NCBI GenBank assembly: GCA_913775265.1
Contig: CAJYJH010000010.1
Location: 165,730 to 229,729, forward strand
Reading direction: 5' to 3'
Length of the DNA stretch: 64,000 nucleotides
Source of the DNA: an uncultured Mucilaginibacter sp.
Lineage (GTDB): Bacteria; Bacteroidota; Bacteroidia; Sphingobacteriales; Sphingobacteriaceae
The translations under genes were made by a program, and so were the position numbers. The notes beneath the pieces were generated by a model. The model did no database searches, had not been told where the DNA came from, and saw only the letters and a list, made by a program, of their open reading frames with translations. Below are positions 26,315 through 35,610 of this stretch, piece by piece. Within the stretch, counting starts at the first letter, position 1, and each line of letters begins with the position of its first letter.

Positions 26315-29121
26315 TACGCAGCTAATACTTCGTTCAATTCATTTATAATATCACTGGTACTATCACCAAACAGAGCCCACATTTTACCTAAACCGCCTTG
26401 CTTATTAAACGGGTCAAGTTCAAAGTCCTCCTGCTCTACGTGGAAGCTGGAGGCTATGTAATCTTTAATCATGCGCAACCACTGCATTTGCTCTTCGTTA
26501 AACTTCAAGGTACCAGCCTGTTTGGCAAAGACCCATTGCTGAAAATTTAAATCGACTGTTTTATCATAAACAGTCAGGCTTTCATCAATACCGCTAACTT
26601 TACGGATGAGCGAAACTAAAGCTATTAATTCATTTTTAGGTTGGTCGTTTACCTTTTCTAACTGGGCATAGGCACGCCATATATTTAAGGGAGCTAACAG
26701 GGGTTTACTTATCTTAATAGCCTCCACCAGGTCTTTAATCATTTTATAGGTTAACTCGCGCCGATGGTAGGGTTGTCCGTAAAATAATTGTAGCGCAGTA
26801 ATTTCTTCCTTGTTATCTTCAATCCAGGTTTTAAAATCCTGCACCAGGCCCTCGGCTATCGCTACGTTGTCCTTTACCCAACCTATATTTAACAATTCGT
26901 CAGGGTTAACATGGTCAATTACCTGGTCGTACTGCTTGCGGATGTCAATTACATAATTACGCAGGTCAAAACTGTTAAACACCTCCGTGGCCTGCTCAAT
27001 TAACTTTTCGTGTTGTTGTTTAAGCCGTGTTTCCCTTTCGGCCGGTGCGGCACCCGGCATTTGCTGCTCAATGGTCAAACGCATGCTTTCCAGCGTATCA
27101 GGGTCGTAAACGTTTAGCAACTGCTTCACTACATGGTTTATGGTTTGCCCTTGTGCTTTTTCGGCAAATGTTATTTTTTCCTTTTCATTAATCAATTTAT
27201 CCAACCGGATTAACCTGTTGGCAAGCGTGGTGAGCATATCCTCACTGGTGTTACCCATGTGTACACTTTCAACCACTTCCTTTAATGATAGCCCCGGTTT
27301 TTTCTCCAATGGGCGGCTATCCGTTTTCTGGCTCTTTTCTACGCCAATGGCATCAATAATTACAAAATGGTCTTTCGTAAACTTTGCTCCTGGTGTACCT
27401 GTGGCTTTTAATTCCTCCAGGCTGCAGGTACGTGTACCCCGTCCTTTCATTTGTTCATAGTAGCTGCGGCTTTTTACATCGCGCATAAACAATAGCACTT
27501 CCAGCGGGCGTATATCGGTCCCGGTGGCAATCATATCAACCGTAACCGCCACCCGCGGGTAATAACTATTCCGAAATTGTTGAAGAATGCTTTTAGGGTC
27601 TTCCTCGCTGCGATAAGTTATCTTTTTGCAAAACTTGTTCTCTTCGGCAAACTCATCACGTACCATATTGATGATATCATCGGCATGGCTATCGCTTTTG
27701 GCAAAGATGAGCATTTTGGGTACTTCAAATTTTTCTGTTGCCAGGGCGGTATCTGTAGCAGGGACGTGTTGTATCCTGTCGGGAAACATCACCGGCAGTT
27801 GGTCTTTAACAGCCCTAATAATCATTCGCAGTTGGTTAGGGTTAACCACTTTATCATCTAATTGCTTACCGTTGTATTCTACTTCTTCATCTAACGTATT
27901 CCAAAACTGCTTACGGGTAAGCTTTTCACGCCTGCCTATATATTCGCCCAGTTCAATTTTGGAGCCTTGTTGAGTTACCTTGGTTACAATCTCGAAAACA
28001 TTGTAAGGCACCAGCACCCCATCTTCAACTGCCTTTTGGTAGCCATAATCACAAACTAGATTCTGGTTAAAATAACCAAATGTGCGGTTGTCGGGCGTAG
28101 CGGTTAAGCCAATTTGAAAAACGTCAAAATAATCTAATACCTGTTTCCACAAATTGTAAATGCTGCGGTGGCATTCGTCAATTACAATAAAGTCAAAAAA
28201 TTCCATTGGGGTTTTCTGACTGTATATAATGGGTAGAGGTTCTTTTAGAATAGTTCTCTTTTCATTAGGATTTTCTTCCTCGTCGCGTTCGTCCAGCTCA
28301 GTGCCCTTCAAAATGGAATATAGCCGCTGTATGGTGCTAATATAAACCTGGCTATCATTAGGAATGAACGAACTGGTTAAGCGCGAAACGCCATATAACT
28401 CAGGAAATAAGCGATTGTCATCCTGCGGTCCGTATCGCTTAAATTCCTGTTCGGCCTGTTCGCCTAAGTTTTTGGTATCAACTAAAAATAAAATTCGCTT
28501 GGCTTTTGCAAACTTTAACAACCTGTATATAAACGATATAGCTGTAAATGTTTTGCCCGATCCGGTAGCCATCTGTATTAAGGCTTTCGGACGGTTATCG
28601 CGAAACGATTTTTCAATATTGGTAATGGCCGTAACCTGGCAGTCGCGCAAACCGTCAGTTTCCAGCATCGGGATATCATGTAATCTTGCCCTGAGTGTTT
28701 TATTTTCCTTTAACCATTGCTGAAAAGTTTCCGGCCTATGGAATGTAAATACAGGGCGAGAGCGGGGCTTAGGGTCACGGTAATCGGTAAAACGGGTTAA
28801 CTCCCCGGTGCTTTCATAAACAAAAGGCAGCGGGTCGTTATTAAGATATTTGAGTTTCGATGTAGCATATCCGACCGACTGATCTTCAACAGCAGTGAGT
28901 TTTAAACCTTCGTCTTCGCGTTTAGCTTCAATAACGCCAACGGGTTTTTTGTCAACGAACAAAATGTAATCGGCCGGGCCTGTTGCTGTTTGATATTCTG
29001 TAACGGCAACACCTTTACCAGCACTCAGGTTAATCTGTTTTTTACTCTGTATGGTCCAACCACATAGCAATAACTGCTTGTCGATGTTGTCGCGGGCTAA
29101 TTGTTCAGGTGTTTGGTTCAC
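26314..29121 (-). CDS. hsdR: Type I restriction endonuclease, motor subunit
   Basis: 935 residues. The N-terminal nuclease has D51 in GPADYILFVDKKP and E65-A-K67 in VIEAKRE. The SF2 translocase follows with Walker A MATGSGKT (184-191), DECHRS as the DEAD box, LTATPDNRTFGYF, and the second RecA-like domain with IATGTDIRPLEVLLFMR and MKGRGTR. The C-terminal 250 residues match the EcoEI-type HsdR tail. The enzyme cuts unmethylated DNA after ATP-driven translocation. Translation starts at GTG (29121); no in-frame ATG is near. First gene of the operon hsdR-hsdS-ATPase-153aa-hsdM. Confidence 0.95.
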   Translation of the reverse strand: MNQTPEQLARDNIDKQLLLCGWTIQSKKQINLSAGKGVAVTEYQTATGPADYILFVDKKPVGVIEAKREDEGLKLTAVEDQSVGYATSKLKYLNNDPLPFVYESTGELTRFTDYRDPKPRSRPVFTFHRPETFQQWLKENKTLRARLHDIPMLETDGLRDCQVTAITNIEKSFRDNRPKALIQMATGSGKTFTAISFIYRLLKFAKAKRILFLVDTKNLGEQAEQEFKRYGPQDDNRLFPELYGVSRLTSSFIPNDSQVYISTIQRLYSILKGTELDERDEEENPNEKRTILKEPLPIIYSQKTPMEFFDFIVIDECHRSIYNLWKQVLDYFDVFQIGLTATPDNRTFGYFNQNLVCDYGYQKAVEDGVLVPYNVFEIVTKVTQQGSKIELGEYIGRREKLTRKQFWNTLDEEVEYNGKQLDDKVVNPNQLRMIIRAVKDQLPVMFPDRIQHVPATDTALATEKFEVPKMLIFAKSDSHADDIINMVRDEFAEENKFCKKITYRSEEDPKSILQQFRNSYYPRVAVTVDMIATGTDIRPLEVLLFMRDVKSRSYYEQMKGRGTRTCSLEELKATGTPGAKFTKDHFVIIDAIGVEKSQKTDSRPLEKKPGLSLKEVVESVHMGNTSEDMLTTLANRLIRLDKLINEKEKITFAEKAQGQTINHVVKQLLNVYDPDTLESMRLTIEQQMPGAAPAERETRLKQQHEKLIEQATEVFNSFDLRNYVIDIRKQYDQVIDHVNPDELLNIGWVKDNVAIAEGLVQDFKTWIEDNKEEITALQLFYGQPYHRRELTYKMIKDLVEAIKISKPLLAPLNIWRAYAQLEKVNDQPKNELIALVSLIRKVSGIDESLTVYDKTVDLNFQQWVFAKQAGTLKFNEEQMQWLRMIKDYIASSFHVEQEDFELDPFNKQGGLGKMWALFGDSTSDIINELNEVLAA

Positions 29122-29302
29122 TAATAAGATGTAGGCTTGTTCAATAATATATACTCGGCAGAAAATTAAACATTATTTTGAAAGGTTTAATAAATAATCT
29201 GCATAGTATGCCTAAGGTATTTGTCGTAAGCTGTGGTAGTAAAATGCGCAAGTTAAGCCATTTTATCGCTTAAACAGCTGGAATGCACGATAGCCGAAAA
29301 GT

Positions 29303-29537
29303 GTCAAGGGTGGTGCCTGCCGGCAAAAAACATAACAATAACGGCACCACTCGTATACCCTTGACGCTTTGCGGCGGTGCTAACTTTGTGATAGCGATGC
29401 AATGGTGGGGTTAATATTAATAAGGGCAGGGAAAAGGCAGGTATGTTACGAGCGCAAGCGAGTTTCATTCCTGCCTGTGCGAAGGTGAGGCTGGCTGCGG
29501 AATGAAGCGTAGCGCAATGCAGTAGCCTGCCGCAGCC
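29303..29537. repeat. Three consecutive hairpins in a GC-rich intergenic stretch
   Basis: Inverted repeats GTCAAGGG-TGGTGCC with GGCACCA and CCCTTGAC (29303-29365), AGGCAGG with CCTGCCT (29435-29476) and GGCTGCGG with CCGCAGCC (29493-29537) lie in a row. The stretch is more GC-rich than its neighbours and holds no convincing gene. It ends at the HEPN gene stop. It could be a structured RNA, a transfer-origin relic or a spacer carried by Bacteroidota elements. Confidence 0.6.
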
Positions 29538-29551
29538 GGAGGCCATCGCGG

Positions 29552-31081
29552 TCAAATGCAGCACAGCGCACAATGTACTTGGTAAACCTTAAGGATAACC
29601 TTGAGGACGTTAGTCGTCAAAGCAACCAAAGCTTTTACAGCTGCTTCATCCGCGTCGAAGCACTCTTTATACCTGACGCCTACATAAGCATTTTTTAGCA
29701 GTTCAAATAACTCTCTATCATTACCGCTATGCTGCTCTGTAACTATATTCCCTTGTTGCTTACAGGCTATATAGCTCCCTATCTCCATCTCTCTGCTGAT
29801 ACAACCGGTAAACATTTCGGTAAGCTTAAACAGCCTCGACAGATTGTGACTGCTGGGCCGGTAACCGGTCACTTCCTCCACAATGGCGATCAGAGCAGCC
29901 TCCGCAGCTTGATGCAGGGAAAAAAGAGCTGCTTTATAAGCACCTTCCTTCAAGTGATATTCTGCACCCTTCAGAAACTCTTCTGCCTGGCCATACCAGC
30001 GTTGCCAACTGACTTTATCGCAATTTAAATTCCGGATGATAGCCGATGAGTTTACAGCGGGTAGGATCATCTTTCCTGATAGGTAAACGATCGTGCAGGC
30101 GACCGCCTGTTCATAGAACAAGTCATGCCGCGCTAACCGCCTTTCCAAGCTGGGTTGCTGGATGATCAAAGTAGTCACATTAGCAACAGGCTGGCAACTG
30201 TTTTCGATTACATCTGCAAGCTCACTGGCTGTACGATTTTCTTCAGGCGACACGACCGTTAGAAGAAATACAGTTCGCTCTTTATCAGGCGGTGCACCAA
30301 GGTAAAACACAGCTTCCGCCAGTGGTACCTTATACCTGATCTTCTCGATAACTTGGGTGAGTACATTACGCCTATCCTGAATGTTGAAATTATCTAGGGT
30401 GTAAATCATTACATCTTTTAAGGGTTTCCCTTTTAGATTTTCAACTTCGTGTACAGACTTGTTGCCTTTTCTACCATCAGCATTTATAAGTTTAGTGTTT
30501 TGATAATGATTGTCTTCGTTTCGCTTGTAAAGTACCCAGGCAGCGTCATACAATTTTAATAAGTTGTCATAGACGGTAATGATTTTGGCAGCAGTCAGGT
30601 CTTCATCTCCAGTATGGGTGCATAAGGCGGCAGTCAGCCATTCATAAAGCAGGTCACGGTACTGTTGCAGTGGTATGGTTTCAAACAAGCCCCAAATGGC
30701 CAGGTATGGATTTCTAACCTCTTCCACGGATAAATGTCCAGCGTCATATTCCCATTGTGCTTTTTCCATGCTTATTTGCTCATCAGTAACGGCATTTACT
30801 TTAATATCACCGTTCCGGTAAGCAAGGGACAGCAACAAGGCGGCTTCCAGCAAGCGCACGTTAAGTTCATGGTCATGAACTAAAGTTGAGGGTCCCTGTC
30901 GTTCGTTCTGGTAAACGCTATCATTGGTGACATAGTAGCGCCAGTTGCGCAACGTTTCGACATGTCCTAGCGGGTTATCAGCATCAAAGAAGGCAGTAAT
31001 GACCTGCATCGGGTTTTGAATTTCATGAAAGCGCAACAGCTTAGGGTAATGCTCCCAGGGGGCGTAATTGGCGGTGTACAT
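29552..31081 (-). CDS. HEPN-domain protein with degenerate nucleotidyltransferase-like region
   Basis: 509 residues. The C-terminal 130 residues look like a HEPN helical bundle: EEFLKGAEYHLKEGAYKAALFSLHQAAEAALIAIV, then RPSSHNLSRLFKLTEMF and a last helix AYVGVRYKECFDADE. The RNase motif Rx4-6H is not clear (RYKECF), so activity is doubtful. Residues about 240-310 (VIEKIRYKVPLAEAVFYLGAPPDKE) fit the position of a nucleotidyltransferase domain that has lost its GSxxxxxSDxD motif. HEPN/NTase proteins act as toxin-antitoxin or RNA-targeting defence pairs. The first 230 residues are unknown. Lies alone, divergent from the Xre gene. Confidence 0.65.
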   Translation of the reverse strand: MYTANYAPWEHYPKLLRFHEIQNPMQVITAFFDADNPLGHVETLRNWRYYVTNDSVYQNERQGPSTLVHDHELNVRLLEAALLLSLAYRNGDIKVNAVTDEQISMEKAQWEYDAGHLSVEEVRNPYLAIWGLFETIPLQQYRDLLYEWLTAALCTHTGDEDLTAAKIITVYDNLLKLYDAAWVLYKRNEDNHYQNTKLINADGRKGNKSVHEVENLKGKPLKDVMIYTLDNFNIQDRRNVLTQVIEKIRYKVPLAEAVFYLGAPPDKERTVFLLTVVSPEENRTASELADVIENSCQPVANVTTLIIQQPSLERRLARHDLFYEQAVACTIVYLSGKMILPAVNSSAIIRNLNCDKVSWQRWYGQAEEFLKGAEYHLKEGAYKAALFSLHQAAEAALIAIVEEVTGYRPSSHNLSRLFKLTEMFTGCISREMEIGSYIACKQQGNIVTEQHSGNDRELFELLKNAYVGVRYKECFDADEAAVKALVALTTNVLKVILKVYQVHCALCCI

Positions 31082-31395
31082 GATGGTATGGATAAACGCC
31101 GGGCACCATTGCGCGGCTTATACTAAGTTCACTGTCAACTAACTTGTAGCGAACCATATCGCTTGATATCGAACCAGCCGCCACTGGTATCTTACCAAGG
31201 AAGCACTTTAATTAATAAATGCATTGCACCGCTTTCGCAAAACAAGCACCGCCTGAAAGTTAAAGGATATAGAAAAGCAACTACCGCTGCCCCTAACATT
31301 ATCAGTCTTTCTGCTTCCAGCCGTTTAAACGTTGCAATGCTCATTTGTGCAAAAGGGAAGTAAAAAACAAGGCTACTTTATCATTAGGAAAGGTT

Positions 31396-31426
31396 TTTGT
31401 ATATTTACTTCTATCCAATACATTTG
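31396..31426 (+). promoter_or_regulatory. Consensus promoter of the Xre regulator gene
   Basis: TTTG (31396-31399), 19-nt spacer and TACATTTG (31419-31426) match the Bacteroidota consensus TTTG-N19-TAnnTTTG completely. The ATG (31431) is 4 nt after the -7 element, so transcription should begin at or next to it. From 31082 to 31395 no gene or structure is evident. Confidence 0.8.
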
Positions 31427-31430
31427 CGCC

Positions 31431-31820
31431 ATGGCAGAAACTACCTTACACATCGGAAGAAAGATTGCGCGGGTTCGTGAAATCAAGGGAATTAAGCAGG
31501 AAGCGCTGGCCTTGGAATTGGGCGTAAGCCAACAGACTATCTCCAATCTCGAAAAAAGCGAAAAGATAGAAGATGAAGTTTTAGAGAAAATCGCTAAATA
31601 CTTAGCCGTAACCCCCGAAGCCATCAAAAACTTTAGCGACGAGGCTGTAGTAAACTATTTCAATAATTTTCACGATAACAGTTCAGGCTTTAATTATCAC
31701 TGCACATTTAACCCTATCGATAAAATTGTAGAGTTATACAACGAGAAAGTAGAATTACTCGAACGCTTACTTCAAGCAGAAAAAGAGAAAAATGAAGCTT
31801 TGAGGTCGTCAAAAAGTTAA
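31431..31820 (+). CDS. Xre-family HTH regulator
   Basis: 129 residues. The HTH (about 5-60) reads IGRKIARVREIKGIKQEALALELGVSQQTISNLEKSEKIED, a Cro/CI-type fold. The C-terminus is a charged helix (EKVELLERLLQAEKEKNEAL) likely to dimerise. The ATG at 31431 is chosen over an upstream frame because it follows a full promoter and starts the domain directly. It is encoded alone between the HEPN and PIN genes and is probably a regulator of island or cargo genes; its targets are unknown. Confidence 0.88.
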   Translation: MAETTLHIGRKIARVREIKGIKQEALALELGVSQQTISNLEKSEKIEDEVLEKIAKYLAVTPEAIKNFSDEAVVNYFNNFHDNSSGFNYHCTFNPIDKIVELYNEKVELLERLLQAEKEKNEALRSSKS

Positions 31821-31848
31821 ATTGACCTTTTTCGGCGTTAAGGAACGC

Positions 31849-33120
31849 CTAATCATTCCATTCATAAACAACGTTTAATGCACCTTCTATAGGCATTGGT
31901 ACGTTTGATATATTCAACCGATAGTCTATCGTGAAATTTTTCATTTTATCAAACGATTCATATTGAATATATACTTTGTCAAACGTTCTGTCCATTTGAT
32001 GTTTTAAAAACTTACAGTGATAAGTTATCTCGTAGCTATTAGTTTTCTTGATGCTAGGGGCATCAAAATTAATTCTTGGCATCTGAGGTGATGGAAAGTT
32101 CGGAATGCTTAACGAAGGCAAATGAATACTTAAACCATTATCTAAGTCATGTTTTGGTTTGTGAGGTGGCTTAGGCTTTTTCGGCTCTTTAGCTGGTTTA
32201 TTAGAGGTTTCAAATCCATCAGGAAGGTGTATCCAAACGTCAATGTCTTCTGCAGGCATACTTCCCTTGTTGAAAATCGTAAATTCTAATTCAACAGACA
32301 TAAAACGACTAATACCATAGTCATAAAACTTATTACAGTAGGCACGGTACTCCTCAAAAAAGTCAGCTAAAGCTTTATTATATTCTTCCTTTGTTTTGTT
32401 ACTCAACAATGGCCTGTTAATGGAGGCTATTTTTTCAGCCAATGTGGATGGTTCTTTATATGCTTCAATTACCATCATTGGATGTTCGCTCTCGATGTTT
32501 GCCATTAATTTATCAACCACTTCCTTTCTTTCCTTCAAATTAGATTTTACAGGAATTTTTAATAATTGTGTTTTGTCAGCGAAACAAAGGTCTACCTTGG
32601 GAATGCGCTCTTTTAGGAAAGCATTTTCTTGCTTAAGTTTTTCAATCTGTTTTGTCTGTTCATCTTGATTTTCTTTTAAACGCAGCTCTGGATTAAGGTT
32701 CAATACTCTTATATTAAAGGTTCTTGACCTAGCCGCAGCCATTAAGTCGTCTGTTATCAAGAGAACTTCTTCAGAAGGGTTCTTCCTCTTATACTCGATA
32801 ATACTTGCTAATAAGCAATCATCCTGATGCTTTGGATCCAGTAAGTTCTCATCGAAAGTTAATGTTGCAGGACGTGTGTGTAATATTGTAGAAGGGAACC
32901 GCCCTTTTTGTCCATCTAAGATGGCAATTAGCTTTCCAGCTATCATTCTTGATCTTTTGGCAGTCTTAGGATTGGTATGATTCTTATGCTTATCTAATTC
33001 ATCAAGAACAATCGGTGGAAAGACAAGCTTAAAGTCTCCGTTTATCAGTTCTTTTAATGGAAGTTCATCAAAAGTGGTGAAGTGTAATAATATATTAGTA
33101 TCAATAAAGACCGCCTGCAT
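31849..33120 (-). CDS. PIN-domain protein with Pro/Lys-rich linker and C-terminal domain
   Basis: 423 residues. Residues 1-145 form a PIN ribonuclease fold with all acidic positions: D7 (VFIDTNILLH), E41 (IVLDELDKH), D100/D101 (HQDDCLLASI) and D124 (LLITDDLMAAA). A coiled coil follows (EQTKQIEKLKQENAFLKERI), then a helical region, a Pro/Lys-rich linker near 305-320 (KPPHKPKHD) and a beta-type C-terminal domain. PIN proteins cleave RNA; the long tail is unlike VapC toxins and no antitoxin gene is adjacent. Start ATG 33120 is preferred to a TTG three codons upstream. Confidence 0.82.
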   Translation of the reverse strand: MQAVFIDTNILLHFTTFDELPLKELINGDFKLVFPPIVLDELDKHKNHTNPKTAKRSRMIAGKLIAILDGQKGRFPSTILHTRPATLTFDENLLDPKHQDDCLLASIIEYKRKNPSEEVLLITDDLMAAARSRTFNIRVLNLNPELRLKENQDEQTKQIEKLKQENAFLKERIPKVDLCFADKTQLLKIPVKSNLKERKEVVDKLMANIESEHPMMVIEAYKEPSTLAEKIASINRPLLSNKTKEEYNKALADFFEEYRAYCNKFYDYGISRFMSVELEFTIFNKGSMPAEDIDVWIHLPDGFETSNKPAKEPKKPKPPHKPKHDLDNGLSIHLPSLSIPNFPSPQMPRINFDAPSIKKTNSYEITYHCKFLKHQMDRTFDKVYIQYESFDKMKNFTIDYRLNISNVPMPIEGALNVVYEWND

Positions 33121-33178
33121 TTTTGACAATGATGTTTAAATAGAAAAACTCTGTTTGCCTGATCGCTTTTATTTAAAT

Positions 33179-33550
33179 TTATCCTTCTATGATGTATCCC
33201 TCTATAGCAGATATTTGATGGTGGTCAAAATCTAAGCTTGGCGCATTTCCGGTATAGTAAGTAAACTTAATCGGTGTTATCGGTTCTTTTTTGTCAAGCG
33301 CAAATTGCCATATTTCTTTTTCGATAACTTTAAGACCGAACTTAGCAAACTCCTCGTCAAAGCCTTGCATTTTATATTTCGTTCGGAAATGACTTAACCA
33401 ATCTATTAGAAGTGAACCACTCACGACGACACTTGCAGATCCTTCCCATGCTTTTTGGCTGTCCTCTTCCACCATGAAATGATATTCTATCTCTCTAATA
33501 TCTGCTTCGCCTTGCTGGAATACGTTATGATCTTTTATTGTGATTTTCAT
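33179..33550 (-). CDS. Island protein of unknown function
   Basis: 123 residues starting MKITIKDHNVFQQGEADIRE. It has alternating beta strands and a central helix (SLLIDWLSHFRTKYKM), no signal peptide and no motif that I recognise. It precedes the PIN gene on the same strand with a gap of 58 nt, so the two may be cotranscribed and work together. The ATG at 33550 is chosen over one 15 codons upstream, since the extra residues (MMLTCNNCLAL) look non-native. Confidence 0.6.
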   Translation of the reverse strand: MKITIKDHNVFQQGEADIREIEYHFMVEEDSQKAWEGSASVVVSGSLLIDWLSHFRTKYKMQGFDEEFAKFGLKVIEKEIWQFALDKKEPITPIKFTYYTGNAPSLDFDHHQISAIEGYIIEG

Positions 33551-33629
33551 AATTCGATTTATTAAAGCTAAGCAATTATTACAAGTCAACATCATTTAAC
33601 TGCTAATATGATAATCCATAAAATTAGCA

Positions 33630-33893
33630 TTACTTAACAGGTGACGAAGGCATACGAATGGTCGAGCACTTTAAAGGTTCATGAGGCGGAAATAGTTCTA
33701 TTTTTTGTTGATGCCCAATGTAAAGTAGTACGAAGTTGTTTTCTAATATAAGTATCCTATAGTTCTTGTAAACGTGATTTATACCGATGTAAATAATGCT
33801 ACCATCAGTGAGCAAAGCGTTAGTGTTAATGCCCTTACAGTACGGCAACTCTAATGCAGGTCTTTTTTCGCTTGAGGTCTGTGTGCCTTGCAT
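33630..33893 (-). CDS. Small island protein of unknown function
   Basis: 87 residues starting MQGTQTSSEKRPALELPYCK. The middle is strand-rich (GSIIYIGINHVYKNYRILILENNFVLLYIG). No domain is recognised. It sits between the relaxase gene and the 123-residue gene on the same strand, with gaps of about 60-80 nt. Gene status is moderately likely from its coding-like composition. Confidence 0.45.
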   Translation of the reverse strand: MQGTQTSSEKRPALELPYCKGINTNALLTDGSIIYIGINHVYKNYRILILENNFVLLYIGHQQKIELFPPHEPLKCSTIRMPSSPVK

Positions 33894-33952
33894 TCTTGCC
33901 TAAGTCTTCTATATATTTTATGATCTGATTTAAATTTTGAAGTCATCCTACA

Positions 33953-34975
33953 TTAGCGCCGGTTTGTCCTTGCCTGGTTTTGCCTGCGCCGGTTTCTGCC
34001 ATGAATGGCCTCGTCGTCTATATCATCGCTTATACTGATTTCGATGCCAGGTGTATAAATAACGCCGGCATAGTCATGATCAGCGTTGTGAGAATCAGAA
34101 AGATCACCTTCCAGATTTGCTTTTAGTGACTTCTCTGCTATTTTTGCATCAGATATTTCAAGTTCGTCTGCCGTTGGCTCGTATGCCTGAATAAGTTCGT
34201 TTGCTACAGATCTGCCCTGCTCATTCTGCGACGCACCCGAATCCAATACGTTCAGTTGTTCCCGTTGCGCCAGGTTGCCGTTCTGATAAATATTGGCGTA
34301 GGCCATCGTGTCTTTAAGCTGCCGGTCAAACGAAAACAAGCGGTCGAACAGCATCTCTCCGCTCTGCTTGAAAGCCACCCGGTCAAACTGACCCATCTTT
34401 TTGGAGTGCTTCACGTTTTTACCTCGGGAAGTGTTCATCGGGCTAAGCTTGATCTTATTGCTGGCATCCTTACGGCTGACAATCACCTGTACATGCATCT
34501 GCTCACCGTCTTTACGCTCATCCCGTTGCTTCAACCCTTGTTTTACCTCCGGGTCTTTGTGACTGTAGTAACGGTGGTTTTCCAACTTGGCGAACCATAC
34601 CAAGTCTTCCTGACTGTTCACCCCATCCCGGTTAAAGTTTTGCGCGTAGGCATCCATCACCTTAAGGGCAAAACCTTTCATTTGCTCCCTGGCACCATCC
34701 TCGCCGTACTGCTCAATTAGAAAAGCGATCTCTTTCTGGCTAGGACTAATATTGACCAGGAAGAATTTGGCATCGTCTCTGCCCAGCTTGGCAACATTAC
34801 CATCGATCTTCGCTTTGACCTCATAAGGTTCGATCCTGAGCCCTTGTCCATTGAACCAGTATTCCGGCTGCTGCCCTTTCAAATCGAGTCGGTTCTCTTT
34901 TTCCAGATAATGCACCAGCCCGCCGCTGCTACCTTTGTTGGTAGCTTCCTTGTTGTCCGTAATATTGATAAACAT
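33953..34975 (-). CDS. Relaxase-like mobilization protein
   Basis: 340 residues of a type found after BfmA/BtgA genes in Bacteroidota elements (DUF5712-like). The N-terminus MFINITDNKEATNKGSSGGL leads to LVHYLEKENR. The segment VWFAKLENHRYYSHKD, then DGEQMHVQVIVSRKDASNKI, has the histidine-strand arrangement of relaxases (H-x-V between hydrophobic residues). The last 80 residues are polar and disordered. It should nick the element at oriT and lead the strand into a recipient through a helper's pore. It follows the BfmA-like gene by 40 nt. Family placement is from memory of motifs. Confidence 0.7.
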   Translation of the reverse strand: MFINITDNKEATNKGSSGGLVHYLEKENRLDLKGQQPEYWFNGQGLRIEPYEVKAKIDGNVAKLGRDDAKFFLVNISPSQKEIAFLIEQYGEDGAREQMKGFALKVMDAYAQNFNRDGVNSQEDLVWFAKLENHRYYSHKDPEVKQGLKQRDERKDGEQMHVQVIVSRKDASNKIKLSPMNTSRGKNVKHSKKMGQFDRVAFKQSGEMLFDRLFSFDRQLKDTMAYANIYQNGNLAQREQLNVLDSGASQNEQGRSVANELIQAYEPTADELEISDAKIAEKSLKANLEGDLSDSHNADHDYAGVIYTPGIEISISDDIDDEAIHGRNRRRQNQARTNRR

Positions 34976-35015
34976 TATGCCCCCAAACCCCCCTACAGTA
35001 GGGATTTTAATAACC

Positions 35016-35567
35016 TTATAATAAACCGATCTGCGCTTTTGTAGCTGTGATCAGTTCTTCTTTATCCCTGGCTGAGGTCATCATCCCAAACGCATCCCGG
35101 GACTTGATATAGCTGTCCAGGATGAAAGTGAACTGCGACTTGAGGGCTTCCTTGCTTTTAAGCCCCTGCTGCACCGCTTCCATGATCAGCGCTATTGCGG
35201 TGAGCTTTTGATCATGGGTATTTTGATTGTTCAGCAGGTCAGTGTTAGCCTTGAGTATTTGGGTATTAAAGCGTTCGATGATCTTGCCTTGTGAGACGGA
35301 TACCCTGTCCATTTCTGTTTTGATCGGGATTAGCAGCATGTTTTCCTGGCTTTTGATAAAGCCGATATACTGCTGGTGGTTCTTCATCAGTGCATTCTTT
35401 AATAACTCATCATTCAGGTCTATTGGGTCTTTTTTACTTTTGTAAAAATAGTCCACCATCTGGATAAAGACCTGGCGCTTCGTGCGGCCCAATTTAAGGG
35501 CTATCTTTTCAAACTTTTGATCTACTATGATTGGGTATCTCACTGATCTTACATTAATATCTTCCAT
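35016..35567 (-). CDS. BfmA/BtgA-like mobilization protein
   Basis: 183 residues starting MEDINVRSVRYPIIVDQKFE. The first 50 residues resemble a ribbon-helix-helix DNA-binding domain (IALKLGRTKRQVFIQMVDYFYKSK); the rest is helical. Such proteins assist the relaxase at oriT in Bacteroidota mobilizable elements. It precedes the relaxase gene on the same strand and directly follows the hairpin-rich candidate oriT, the arrangement expected of a mob operon. Confidence 0.75.
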   Translation of the reverse strand: MEDINVRSVRYPIIVDQKFEKIALKLGRTKRQVFIQMVDYFYKSKKDPIDLNDELLKNALMKNHQQYIGFIKSQENMLLIPIKTEMDRVSVSQGKIIERFNTQILKANTDLLNNQNTHDQKLTAIALIMEAVQQGLKSKEALKSQFTFILDSYIKSRDAFGMMTSARDKEELITATKAQIGLL

Positions 35568-35610
35568 CGTAAATCCTTTCTTTTAAACTGGCATAGCTGT
35601 TTACACAGCT

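Noticed and set aside
21303..29121. BREX/DISARM-type system
   Set aside because: The methylase, specificity and motor subunits match plain type I restriction; PglZ, BrxC or DrmAB-like proteins are absent.
29304..29573. 89-residue minus-strand frame over the three hairpins
   Set aside because: It runs through the inverted repeats, overlaps the end of the HEPN gene and has Cys/His/Ala-rich composition unlike real proteins; non-coding structure explains it better.
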